64,000 nt of DNA from JAAUUJ01 sp964392245 (GTDB lineage: Bacteria; Cyanobacteriota; Cyanobacteriia; Thermostichales; Thermostichaceae), in contig CAYMOX010000017.1 of NCBI GenBank assembly GCA_964392245.1, forward strand, positions 5,424 to 69,423. Reading direction: 5' to 3'. Positions 1 to 7,742 of the stretch are shown in pieces (the stretch's first letter is position 1; the number at the start of each line of letters is the position of its first letter). The translations under genes were made by a program, and so were the position numbers. The notes under the pieces are model-generated. The model was not told the DNA's origin. It did no database searches and was given only the letters and a program-made list of their open reading frames with translations.

Positions 1-742
1 CTGAGGCACTGACCTCAATCTCCTCCAGAAATTCATTGATCTGCCCCAGATCTAAAATCACGCTGATCACGCCCTGGAGAGTGCCCTGGTCATCGTAAAT
101 GGGGCGAGACGCATTGATCAGCAGACTGGGTTCCGCCGACTTACTGATGGAAAGATAGACGTCTGTCCAGGTCAAGTCCCCCGCTGCCACTGCCGCTTTA
201 TACCAGGGTCGTTCTCGGGCGTCAACTGGACCAGGGAAAAAGAAGGAGCTCACCACCTGGCGATCCCGACCCAGTTTGCGACTGATGTATTGACCATTGG
301 TTTCAGCGTTGGAGTATTCCAGATAGTAGTCAACCGATCCGTGATCCTCCTGTCGAAACATAGCCATGATGTCACCGGAACGGTTACCCACCCCCAATCC
401 ATTCATAAAGTCAAACGAGGTGACGTAGGTCCAGTACAGATCTTCTAGAGCCCGAATATCTGTTAAATCAATCTGGTCCGACTGAATTGTATTGGTAGTT
501 AATTCGTTCAAACGTTCTGCTGCCACCAACAGATCAGACACGCGGTGCTCTGCAGATTGACTGATCTCTTGCCGCAGTTGACTGGCAATATCATTGACGG
601 ATCGGCGGCCATTGCGGATCAGGAGCCATGCCGTGCCCCCCACCAGAGCCACCTGTAATAGAAAGGGAAGGACCAGAATCCATCCCAGTGGCAACTGCGG
701 TATGTGGCGATCCCCGGAAGGAAAGGCGTCTTGACCTGGCAT
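1..742 (-). CDS. Cache-domain membrane sensor, N-terminal part
   Basis: The open frame runs off the left edge of the window, so only the first 247 residues are seen. It starts at the ATG at 742. A hydrophobic segment at about residues 18-38 is followed by a helical linker and an extracytoplasmic region typical of dCache_1 sensors. This includes an RPWYKAA motif and a DVYLSISK stretch, followed by a SRPIYDDQGTLQGV element that is the usual second-half Cache strand. Proteins with this layout are histidine kinases, diguanylate cyclases or chemoreceptors that sense small ligands outside the membrane. The output domain lies beyond the window, so its type cannot be given. Confidence 0.75.
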   Translation of the reverse strand, partial: MPGQDAFPSGDRHIPQLPLGWILVLPFLLQVALVGGTAWLLIRNGRRSVNDIASQLRQEISQSAEHRVSDLLVAAERLNELTTNTIQSDQIDLTDIRALEDLYWTYVTSFDFMNGLGVGNRSGDIMAMFRQEDHGSVDYYLEYSNAETNGQYISRKLGRDRQVVSSFFFPGPVDARERPWYKAAVAAGDLTWTDVYLSISKSAEPSLLINASRPIYDDQGTLQGVISVILDLGQINEFLEEIEVSAS

Positions 743-1088
743 GAGCGTGGACCTACCTCTACAGCGATCTCAAAAACAGATCAGGTGATGCTTCCATTTT
801 CCAACGGCTTTTTCACCTTGATCAAGGCCATCACTCAATAGAATAGTTCATCCCAATGCTCACTGTTATCTCTGAAGCTCAGTTCAATCGTGCCAGTTGT
901 GATCTATTGGCATCCTCGCTCAGTGGTGGACCTACCTACGATCCCATGCCCTTCACCAGCTGCCATTGTCATATTCCCCACAATCTCTCCCCAATGAAAA
1001 TCCCTCCATCAAAGGAGGGGAAGACGATAAAAGAATCAGGAGGTGGTCACGCTAACTAGCGCGTTCAGAGATCGGTAGTTTGAACTCA
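743..1088. other. Intergenic stretch, no gene seen
   Basis: This gap of about 350 bases holds no ORF I would defend. A 67-codon plus-strand frame at 856-1059 lacks a family signature. The stretch contains one clean hairpin, CCCTCC at 1002-1007 pairing with GGAGGG at 1014-1019 across a six-base loop, with no T-run after it. It could be a weak processing or termination site. Confidence 0.4.
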
Positions 1089-1187
1089 CTACTTGCCGTC
1101 ATAACGGTTGGGATCCTTCATCTTTTTATTGACTTTAGGTTGCTTAGGCTTTTTAGCTTCTTTGCCATTTTTGCCTTTATGAGACAT
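1089..1187 (-). CDS. Very small lysine-rich protein (32 aa)
   Basis: A 32-residue frame starts at ATG 1187 and ends with TAG at 1089. An AGGAG ribosome site sits about seven bases upstream of the start. About 13 of 32 residues are lysine, with no cysteine or hydrophobic core, and it ends in NRYDGK. The composition suggests a nucleic-acid-associated or disordered basic peptide. I do not recognise a family. The good ribosome site and the equally well-led small gene upstream (1277-1456) argue that it is real. It could be a chance frame; moderate confidence. Confidence 0.5.
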   Translation of the reverse strand: MSHKGKNGKEAKKPKQPKVNKKMKDPNRYDGK

Positions 1188-1276
1188 GGTTGATTCTCCT
1201 GTAGAATTAATCAAGGATTTGACTAGTAGCCCCACTCGCTATGACATAGCAGGACCAACTCAAGAAGGTGTTCCCC

Positions 1277-1456
1277 TTATTTTCTCTCTCGTAAAGAATC
1301 AGGATCCACGTAATGGCAGGACTGGTTCCTAGTGCAGATAAAAGCCCAACCTGAATCGGTCACCTCAACCAAGGTATAAGCAGTGTTCAGGATCGAGTGG
1401 CCCTTGTGATTGCGAGTCCTGGCAGTGACTCCCGTCGTGTAAAGATCATCGTTCAT
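1277..1456 (-). CDS. Small hypothetical protein (59 aa)
   Basis: A 59-residue frame begins at ATG 1456 with an AGGAG site six bases upstream and stops at TAA 1277. The protein starts MNDDLYTTGVTARTRNHKG, is mixed in composition, and has two cysteines spaced CTRNQSC near its C-terminus followed by HYVDPDSL. It looks like a compact beta-rich fold, possibly metal-binding through the Cys/His pair, but I do not recognise a family. It lies 89 bases upstream of the lysine-rich 32-residue gene on the same strand, so the two may be cotranscribed. Confidence 0.55.
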   Translation of the reverse strand: MNDDLYTTGVTARTRNHKGHSILNTAYTLVEVTDSGWAFICTRNQSCHYVDPDSLRERK

Positions 1457-1674
1457 AGCTGTTCTCCTAGAAGGGATAGTGTTTCATGTAGCATCAAGAA
1501 GATAGATTTCTTGTGACCTCAAGCTTAACCACTAACAGTTACAACTCCGAAAACAAGACAAAACTTATTAAGTCGAGGATAGATTCAGATTTGGGTGTAG
1601 GCACTCTTTTTGCTACATGTGCTTTGCAGAGAAAGAAGACCTAATGATATACATAGATGGCAAATATGGTTTAG

Positions 1675-2517
1675 CTAATGGTCTTGTTGCAATATTAGCT
1701 TGTTGATTACTAATTTCTCAACAAACCAATTAACTATTCCTCCCTGGAAAGATTTAGAGATCCGGATGACATCATCTCTTGGATATTCGTAATCACGAAA
1801 GCTTATGATATTACCATACACAGCATCAGAGGGGAAAAGGTCATCAGTTTCCAAAGAGTGTGATTGTAGGTCTAGGAATTGAGCTTGGGCTTTGTAAGAT
1901 GAATCAATCATGATGCTAAAGCCGTAGCCACAGTATTGCAGAGTTCTTAAGCAGGTTAGTGTTCCTTTTATAAAGGATGGAGTCCAACCTTTTCTCCCGT
2001 GATGACGCGGACCTCCTCCTCCATATTCAAACATGATCACTGCGGGTAAATGTGATGGCGGCAAATCTACTAACTGCTGAATAATGATAGATTCCCAACC
2101 CTCAACATCCAGTTTCAAGCATGTTATTTTATGAACCTCTGTTATCCGCAGAACCTCAGACAAATCAAGAGTAGTCACTTGTTTCGTTTGAGAGGATGAT
2201 CCGAACCACTCGGCATGTAGAGAGTTAAAGTTCTGATTGGCAAAGCGACTAAATTTCCCCATGTATAATGTCTGGGTTCCATTATGGTCAGACAGACAAG
2301 CTTCAATCAACTGAATCGAGTATCGATCGCATAATCGTCGCAAGTGCTGCACAGGTGAAGGTTCGACAGCGATAGTGGGAAATCCTTGTTTAACAAATAG
2401 TTCACAATAGAATGCGAAAGTTCCCACACCCACATCCAAACAATATCCATTCCTATGGGGATCGATGTCTGGAAGAATCTCCCTGAGGAGTGCCTGGCAA
2501 CAATCTTCGACTCGCAT
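1675..2517 (-). CDS. FkbM-family SAM-dependent methyltransferase
   Basis: This 280-residue protein has the Rossmann SAM-binding signature of FkbM methyltransferases: LDVGVGTFAFYCELF at about residues 27-41, the acidic strand end AVEPSP, then the family's LKLDVEGWE motif near residue 140. FkbM proteins O-methylate sugars or small natural products. The start at ATG 2517 is backed by an AGGAGA ribosome site. The codons are visibly more AT-rich than in the core genes further right, which suggests an acquired gene. An inverted-repeat element sits 80 bases upstream and may carry or disrupt its promoter. The substrate is unknown; there is no polysaccharide cluster next to it. Confidence 0.75.
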   Translation of the reverse strand: MRVEDCCQALLREILPDIDPHRNGYCLDVGVGTFAFYCELFVKQGFPTIAVEPSPVQHLRRLCDRYSIQLIEACLSDHNGTQTLYMGKFSRFANQNFNSLHAEWFGSSSQTKQVTTLDLSEVLRITEVHKITCLKLDVEGWESIIIQQLVDLPPSHLPAVIMFEYGGGGPRHHGRKGWTPSFIKGTLTCLRTLQYCGYGFSIMIDSSYKAQAQFLDLQSHSLETDDLFPSDAVYGNIISFRDYEYPRDDVIRISKSFQGGIVNWFVEKLVINKLILQQDH

Positions 2518-2596
2518 TGATCTCCTAGATTTCTACAGGATTTTCTACCTAATTTACCAGATAACAAATGGAGTCTCAATCTCTTGGTCTCCTTGG

Positions 2597-2698
2597 TATA
2601 GCGATCAGACATCAGATGGAAGACACAAGTAGGCTTAAATGCTTGTTTTCCAAGGAAAGCCGCCTCAGGAATCTCATGAGTCATGCCTGATCGCTATA
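2597..2698. mobile_element. MITE-like element with 16-bp terminal inverted repeats
   Basis: The left end TATAGCGATCAGACAT (2597-2612) and the right end ATGCCTGATCGCTATA (2683-2698) are inverted repeats matching at 15 of 16 positions. They bound a 102-base unit with no gene of its own. Both ends start and finish in TA, as expected of elements that duplicate a TA target (IS630/Tc1 type). The unit lies between the FkbM gene and the DUF6629 gene, both read leftward. A stable RNA hairpin or regulatory dyad is an alternative reading, but the long non-palindromic middle fits a miniature transposable element better. Confidence 0.5.
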
Positions 2699-2737
2699 GG
2701 TATAGGCGGGGGAAAGATCTGTGACTGAGGCCGATTC

Positions 2738-2759
2738 GCCCCATCGGCTCCTTTGGGGC
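2738..2759. terminator. Possible hairpin downstream of the DUF6629 gene
   Basis: GCCCCA at 2738-2743 pairs with TGGGGC at 2754-2759 around a ten-base loop, 22 bases beyond the stop of the DUF6629 gene. No T-run follows on the minus strand, so termination by this hairpin alone is uncertain. Confidence 0.3.
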
Positions 2760-2781
2760 AGGGAATCCAGTTTTAGATCTG

Positions 2782-3447
2782 TCAATATTCTGGCGACCAG
2801 TTACTAAGCTTTGCCACCACATGGATAATGTAGACCGATATGAGTGCCGCAAAGAAGCACCATACAGAGACAAAAGCATAGTAAAAAAGTAGTCGACTGA
2901 TCAGCGCAAACAAGGCGATTACGATACCCCATATCCTGATATCCAATCTCGAGGATGTACACAGGGGGATTAAAACTGTCATTGCATAGAGTAGGCGGGA
3001 TAGTGCTACTGGAACAGAATCTCCTATGAACCTAGCTTGATACTGAATAGATCCGCGAACAACATCCACGAACAACCAGTCACTATTAAACAGCAATGGG
3101 ATGTATAAAAAAGCTCCATAACAGACTCCGACAATAACAAAAAAGTCAGCAATCAGTCGTATGATCCGATGATGCTCTAGACATGAGACCATAAAGGGAA
3201 CCCAAAAAAGCCAAAACCAATGAGAGAAAAATAGGAAAGTCATAGCACCAAAGTAAACAGTGCTTGAACTGCCTGAATTAATCCCTCCCCAGACAACACC
3301 TTCAAATACCTGCTGGATACCAAATACCAGAGGCACACAAGCAAGAGGTAAATATTCTCTATTTGGTAAAGCCTGTTTTATACAATATATGCCAACAGAG
3401 ATTAATATTGCGCTAGTAGTTAAACTAACCGACTCAGAAAAACACAC
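2782..3447 (-). CDS. DUF6629-type membrane protein
   Basis: The protein of 221 residues opens with MCFSESVSLTTSAIL and continues with a FGIQQVFEGVVWGG motif near residue 45, the two hallmarks of the DUF6629 family. About seven hydrophobic segments are spread along the chain, so it is a multi-pass inner-membrane protein. Its role is not known. The start codon is GTG at 3447, supported by a GAGGA ribosome site six bases upstream; the second residue cysteine is conserved in relatives. The AT content matches the neighbouring FkbM gene. Confidence 0.7.
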   Translation of the reverse strand: MCFSESVSLTTSAILISVGIYCIKQALPNREYLPLACVPLVFGIQQVFEGVVWGGINSGSSSTVYFGAMTFLFFSHWFWLFWVPFMVSCLEHHRIIRLIADFFVIVGVCYGAFLYIPLLFNSDWLFVDVVRGSIQYQARFIGDSVPVALSRLLYAMTVLIPLCTSSRLDIRIWGIVIALFALISRLLFYYAFVSVWCFFAALISVYIIHVVAKLSNWSPEY

Positions 3448-3514
3448 AGAGTCCTCATATACTGGTACATTGAGAGTTAAGAGCTTTGGGATCTCTGCAC
3501 TCTAATCTTCATGA

Positions 3515-3808
3515 TCAGCGACAATGTTGAGACAACCAATTCGCAGAAAATATAGATTGACCATTGATTCGGGTACGGGCTTGCTTAATGACAGTTCCTT
3601 GTCTCATCCAATCGGAATCTTTGAGAGCCCTAATTGCTACTGCCTCCTCAGCATCACTTTTCATATCGACAAAAGCAAAACATTTGGATCTATCAGTTTC
3701 TTTCTCAAAGAAGATCTGAACCTGCTTTACGGAACCATATTTCCCAAAGATATCAGCAACTAGCTCCTCTTTAATATCACCAATGAGGTTGCCAACATAG
3801 ATACTCAT
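3515..3808 (-). CDS. RNA-binding protein with one RRM domain
   Basis: The 97-residue product starts at ATG 3808 behind a GGAG site; a longer in-frame extension upstream is unlikely because it would overlap the desaturase. The RRM carries an RNP2 motif (IYVGNL, residues 3-8) and a slightly unusual RNP1 (KCFAFVDM, about 44-51, with Cys where Gly is normal). Cyanobacterial Rbp proteins of this size are usually induced by cold and bind mRNA, some near the thylakoid. It lacks the glycine-rich tail of RbpA-type members. It follows the desaturase by 38 bases on the same strand, suggesting one transcript. Confidence 0.8.
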   Translation of the reverse strand: MSIYVGNLIGDIKEELVADIFGKYGSVKQVQIFFEKETDRSKCFAFVDMKSDAEEAVAIRALKDSDWMRQGTVIKQARTRINGQSIFSANWLSQHCR

Positions 3809-3846
3809 AGCTGTCTCCAAAGTCTGAATGCGTCCCCAAAAATCAA

Positions 3847-4704
3847 TCAATGATGTAAAGGCACTACTACTTTTCGAGCTAAACCCAGGAATTGAAAGAA
3901 TTGAATCACCCACCATGTGGGATCGATCTCCCACCATTTCCACCCTGCCTTTACAACCCTGGGATGGGCATGGCGGTTGTTGTGCCAGCCTTCCCCATAA
4001 GTAAGGAGAGCTACCCACCAAAGGTTAGGAGAGTTATCGGCAGAAGGAAAACAACGATAACCTTTCCAGTGTGTGGCTGAGTGGATCAGCCAGGTACTAT
4101 GCCAAAGCAATACAGATCGGACAAACACACCATAGATGACAAATGACCATCCTCCTAGACAATACAATAAAATTCCTAGAGGGAGCTGTAGAAGTAAATA
4201 GTGACGATTGAGCCATCGGTAAAATGCTTCACGGCTTAGATCTGGGGCATTATTTTTGTATATAGTGTAGTCAAAAAAGCGATCGCGTTTGTAGAACAAC
4301 CAAGCTATGTGACTCCACCAAAACCCTCTCTTACCAGAGCAAGGATCAAGTTCTTTATCCTCTGTATAGGCGTGGTGCTGGCGGTGTCCAGAAACCCAGA
4401 AGATCGGTCCCTCCTGTAAAGCTAAGGCTCCACTGATCGAAAGTATGTATTCAATCCAATTTGGGAGTAACAAGCTACGATGTGACAGAAGGCGATGATA
4501 TCCCAGACAAATTCCTAAGCTGCCCAACCACCAATGGAGAAAAATAGTAATGGCCAACGCTGACCAGGAAAAAAACCAGGGTGCTAAGAGTGCCAAGCTA
4601 TGGAAAACAGCAAAGAACGTTATAGATATCCAATTTAGAGGATAGCGTTGAGCATCCTCTGCTGAAACCTGGGTGGACTGCCCACCCATAGAACTCGACA
4701 TCAT
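3847..4704 (-). CDS. desC: Fatty-acid desaturase (delta-9 DesC type)
   Basis: The 285-residue membrane enzyme shows the three histidine boxes of acyl-lipid desaturases: HRLLSH, HRQHH and HNNRHAH, separated by hydrophobic hairpins. These ligands hold the di-iron centre that puts a double bond at position 9 of membrane acyl chains using ferredoxin and O2. The HNNRHAHP third box differs from the common HNNHHA of DesC1 and resembles the second DesC class. Either of two adjacent ATG codons (4704 or 4701) can serve the GGAG site upstream. The adjoining RNA-binding protein gene fits a cold-acclimation unit. The exact acyl position is inferred from family resemblance. Confidence 0.8.
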   Translation of the reverse strand: MMSSSMGGQSTQVSAEDAQRYPLNWISITFFAVFHSLALLAPWFFSWSALAITIFLHWWLGSLGICLGYHRLLSHRSLLLPNWIEYILSISGALALQEGPIFWVSGHRQHHAYTEDKELDPCSGKRGFWWSHIAWLFYKRDRFFDYTIYKNNAPDLSREAFYRWLNRHYLLLQLPLGILLYCLGGWSFVIYGVFVRSVLLWHSTWLIHSATHWKGYRCFPSADNSPNLWWVALLTYGEGWHNNRHAHPRVVKAGWKWWEIDPTWWVIQFFQFLGLARKVVVPLHH

Positions 4705-5078
4705 TCATCTCCATATTTGGGTAAAAAGTTTGGAACTATGGAGAGAATCGATCCATGGGCCTGATAAAGCTTATTACCAATTCAAATCCCTACTCATAAA
4801 ACTAACACGTCTCTTTAGAACTTACAAGGAAGACTGAGTTGTTCACCTAGGTGCCATGGCAAGAGTTGTGATTTAAATGTCTGCTGTGTTCCGGTCTTCC
4901 AGATCCACTCATGTCACGGATATGCTGCAAAGTAAAAATGTGAGGTTTTATAGATGGGGCTCAGTAGATGGGTTGTTGGTCTGTATCTAGAGACATGGCA
5001 GGGAACCGAGGCAGAGATCACCACGCTCTGATTGCATTGGTAGGATTCCCAGGGACATTTACTGTTGTAGGGAAGTGA
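4705..5078. other. Intergenic stretch, likely decayed sequence
   Basis: About 370 bases with no supportable gene. The left part serves as upstream region for the desaturase. The right part leads into the degraded Uma2 tail and contains stops in every plus-strand frame, so it may be the eroded body of that gene. Confidence 0.4.
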
Positions 5079-5162
5079 ACGGATCTCGCCCTGGAACAGC
5101 AACGCGCGGATCAACTAGCCACTAAGCTGCAAGAACTGGGCGTTGATCCCGATCATCTCTAA
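5079..5162 (+). pseudogene. C-terminal remnant of a Uma2-family endonuclease gene
   Basis: The plus strand encodes 27 residues ending LEQQRADQLATKLQELGVD and PDHL before TAA at 5160. This closely resembles the coiled tail of cyanobacterial Uma2 proteins, which typically end EQQRAERLAAKLRELGIDPD. An in-frame TGA at 5076 closes the frame and no start codon or Uma2 nuclease core is visible upstream. It is read as the surviving 3' end of a lost gene. Uma2 genes are numerous and turn over fast in cyanobacteria. Confidence 0.55.
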
Positions 5163-5169
5163 AGATCAC

Positions 5170-6552
5170 TCAGGACACATCGGCGTGCTCCCGCACCAGT
5201 TGTGCAGCAAAAGCAGACTCAGAGAAGGTACAGCCCAGATGTTGGGCAATGATCTGGGCATCCTGTTCCGCATTCCCCAGACAGTAGGTGGCCCCCGGGG
5301 AAGGGGTGACATTAAATATCAGACCAGCGCCTGGATTGATCTTGGCCTGCCCCAGAATCAGTTTTTGCTGTTGCTTATCAATTAGCTGAGGTCGTACACC
5401 GCCATACCCCTTGGCAAACTCCAGATCCTCTAACTGCAACGTGGGCACAATTTTGCGGGCGTCCTTCAAAAAGAGGTGCCGATTCAATCGGGGGATCTCG
5501 AAGGCCATATTCTTGAACAGATAGTTGCGAATATCCCTGACCTTAAATAGATCCCAGAACACCTTGGCCACCGCTGCATCGGGTCGCAACACTCGCAGAA
5601 AGTCCAAAAGCGTGCCGGGGTTATAGCGCTCCAACAGGGGCAGAGGCAGAGCCGTGGGGCCGAAGCGAGTCTTGCCGGGCACCAGCACATCCGGATCGCC
5701 GTGAATGGCAGCAAAGGGAAGGTTGTCATTCTGAACCGTGTACACCTTGCCATTGAGAACTGCCGGGGTGAAATAGAAGCTCCCCGCCATGGGCAGACAG
5801 GAATAGTGCAGTCCATGCCCCATCTGATGGGCCAGCAGCAGGCTATGCCCCCCAGCACAGACCACAACCATCCGTGCCCGTAGCCGCCGATCCGCGGTGA
5901 TCAGCTCATAGCTCTGCCCCGAAGCTTCCTCGATCCGCAACACCTGGGTGCGCAGACTCAGATCAATCTGCTTATCCGACTGCTGCGCCATCTCCAGAAA
6001 GGAATGGGCCAGGGCCCCATAATTGACCGCCGAATATTCACTTGTTACCCCCAGGGCCACCAGGTCTTCCGGTCGCTCTCCCCCCTGACCCTGCACCACC
6101 TTTGGCTCCAGAGCCTGGATCTCTGCTTTCTCCAGCAGCCTCAACCCAGGATAATGGGGTCGAAAATCCTCAAACCGCTGTCTGAGCAAATCACACTCAC
6201 GGGAGCCCACCCCCAACACCATCTTTGAGTAGGGAAACACGATCTGGGATCGTTGAGCCGCAGGCAGTTGCTTGGCATAGTGAGTGATCATGGAGGCAGC
6301 CCGCCGCACCGTCAGCGCCTTTTGCAGCGAGTAATTGGTTTCAATCTCCCCACAATGGATCGTCTGGCTATTGCTACTGGCACGAGAATTGACGGTGGCT
6401 ACATCGGCATACTTTTCCAGCAGGGCCAGCCGTTTGAGATCGGTGAAGGCGGAGAGGACGTAGAGAAGGGCCGTGCCCGAGACCCCTCCCCCCACAATGA
6501 CAACATCGTATTGCGCCTGCGAATTCAACCCCATGAGTTCTGAGCATCCCAA
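5170..6552 (-). CDS. FAD-dependent dehydrogenase, malate:quinone oxidoreductase-like
   Basis: The N-terminus carries the dinucleotide-binding motif VVIVGGGVSGTALLY and a SNSQTIHCGEIETNY region typical of the Mqo/L-2-hydroxyacid family. A second FAD motif (VVVCAGGHS) is at about residue 230, and the C-terminus has the GGVRPQLID and NVTPSPGATYCLGNA elements that close the flavin site. Mqo enzymes oxidise malate at the membrane and pass electrons to quinone. The true substrate here could be another 2-hydroxy acid. The start may be ATG 6552 or ATG 6534; a GGAG lies upstream of the first. It is divergent from fbp with 116 bases between. Confidence 0.7.
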   Translation of the reverse strand: MGCSELMGLNSQAQYDVVIVGGGVSGTALLYVLSAFTDLKRLALLEKYADVATVNSRASSNSQTIHCGEIETNYSLQKALTVRRAASMITHYAKQLPAAQRSQIVFPYSKMVLGVGSRECDLLRQRFEDFRPHYPGLRLLEKAEIQALEPKVVQGQGGERPEDLVALGVTSEYSAVNYGALAHSFLEMAQQSDKQIDLSLRTQVLRIEEASGQSYELITADRRLRARMVVVCAGGHSLLLAHQMGHGLHYSCLPMAGSFYFTPAVLNGKVYTVQNDNLPFAAIHGDPDVLVPGKTRFGPTALPLPLLERYNPGTLLDFLRVLRPDAAVAKVFWDLFKVRDIRNYLFKNMAFEIPRLNRHLFLKDARKIVPTLQLEDLEFAKGYGGVRPQLIDKQQQKLILGQAKINPGAGLIFNVTPSPGATYCLGNAEQDAQIIAQHLGCTFSESAFAAQLVREHADVS

Positions 6553-6668
6553 AGTCTTTTCTCCAGCCTATTGCATTCCTGAAGTAAATCTGTAACTCTG
6601 CTTGCTTTCACAGTATTTTCAGGCAGTCTACGTAGCATGGAAGCAAAAGGGTATTTTCTGCATTCCTC

Positions 6669-7709
6669 ATGATTTCTTCTCCCCTCTCCCCTCCCCTCAG
6701 CTCTACCGATCAGGAAATGTCGCGCGATGTCATGACCCTGTCTCGCCATGTGCTGCAGCAGTTTGAGTCCTTTAGTGCCGATGCCCAGGACTTCAGTGCC
6801 CTGATGACCCGCATTGCCCTGGCCGGAAAGCTGATCGCCCGCCGCCTCAGTCGGGCTGGCCTGGTGGAAGACACGCTGGGGGTGACCGGCACCGTCAATA
6901 TTCAGGGGGAAGTGCAGCAACAGATGGATGAGTATGCCAACAACGCCTTCATCCGCGTGCTCGAGCAAACGGGACTGGTCTGTCGCCTGGTTTCCGAAGA
7001 AATGAAGCAACCTGCCCGTCTGCCGGAAAACTGTGCCCTCAGCCGTTTTGCCCTCGTCTTTGATCCCCTGGACGGCTCCTCCAATATTGATGCAGATCTG
7101 ACCGTGGGCACCATCTTTTCAATCCTGCGGGCCGAGGGGTTGGATGAGGGCCAGAATGAAGATCTGCTCCAGCCGGGGGTGCAACAACTGGCGGCAGGAT
7201 ACATTCTCTACGGTCCCAGTACCCAGTTCATCTACTCCATGGGCAAAGGGGTGCATGCCTTCACCCTCGATCCCAGTTTGGGGGAATTCATTCTCTCCCA
7301 GAGCCACCTTCAGATTCCCGCCCAGGGATTCACCTACAGTGTCAATGAAGGCAACTTCTGTCAGTGGGCTGAACCGATCCAGCACTACATTCGGCATGTC
7401 CACCGTCAGGAGGGCTACAGTGCTCGCTACAGTGGTGCCCTGGTGGCGGATGTACATCGCATTCTTCTCAAGGGGGGCGTCTACCTTTATCCGGGAACCC
7501 TGAAAAAACCTGAGGGCAAACTTCGGCTAATGTATGAAGCATCTCCCCTGGCTTATCTGGTAGAACAGGCGGGGGGATTGGCCTCCACCGGGCGGGAGCG
7601 GATCCTGACCCTGCAACCCCAGAGCCTGCACCAACGGGTCCCTCTCGTGATCGGAAGTCCTGACAATGTCAGGGAAGTGGAACAGTTTTTGTCCTCACTC
7701 CAGGCGTAA
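6669..7709 (+). CDS. fbp: Fructose-1,6-bisphosphatase class I
   Basis: The 346-residue enzyme removes the C1 phosphate of fructose-1,6-bisphosphate in gluconeogenesis and the Calvin cycle. The metal-binding signature DPLDGSSNID is at about residues 131-140, followed by VGTIFSI; a GGVYLYPGTLKKPEGKLRL stretch near residue 275 and the AGGLAS element complete the class I active site. The length is normal for the cyanobacterial enzyme. In oxygenic phototrophs sedoheptulose bisphosphate is mainly handled by the other (GlpX/F-I) class. zwf follows after 33 bases, the familiar fbp-zwf order of cyanobacteria, and the two are probably cotranscribed. Confidence 0.93.
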   Translation: MISSPLSPPLSSTDQEMSRDVMTLSRHVLQQFESFSADAQDFSALMTRIALAGKLIARRLSRAGLVEDTLGVTGTVNIQGEVQQQMDEYANNAFIRVLEQTGLVCRLVSEEMKQPARLPENCALSRFALVFDPLDGSSNIDADLTVGTIFSILRAEGLDEGQNEDLLQPGVQQLAAGYILYGPSTQFIYSMGKGVHAFTLDPSLGEFILSQSHLQIPAQGFTYSVNEGNFCQWAEPIQHYIRHVHRQEGYSARYSGALVADVHRILLKGGVYLYPGTLKKPEGKLRLMYEASPLAYLVEQAGGLASTGRERILTLQPQSLHQRVPLVIGSPDNVREVEQFLSSLQA

Positions 7710-7742
7710 CCATCTATCGTTTCTTTTTAGGGTGAACTCTTC

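Noticed and set aside
856..1059. 67-codon plus-strand frame
   Set aside because: No family, no ribosome site, and it contains a hairpin; likely chance.
2307..2684. 125-codon minus-strand frame upstream of the FkbM gene
   Set aside because: It runs through the MITE-like element and overlaps the FkbM gene in another frame.
3809..4021. Longer N-terminus for the RNA-binding protein
   Set aside because: It would overlap the desaturase; ATG 3808 has a good ribosome site and fits the RRM start.
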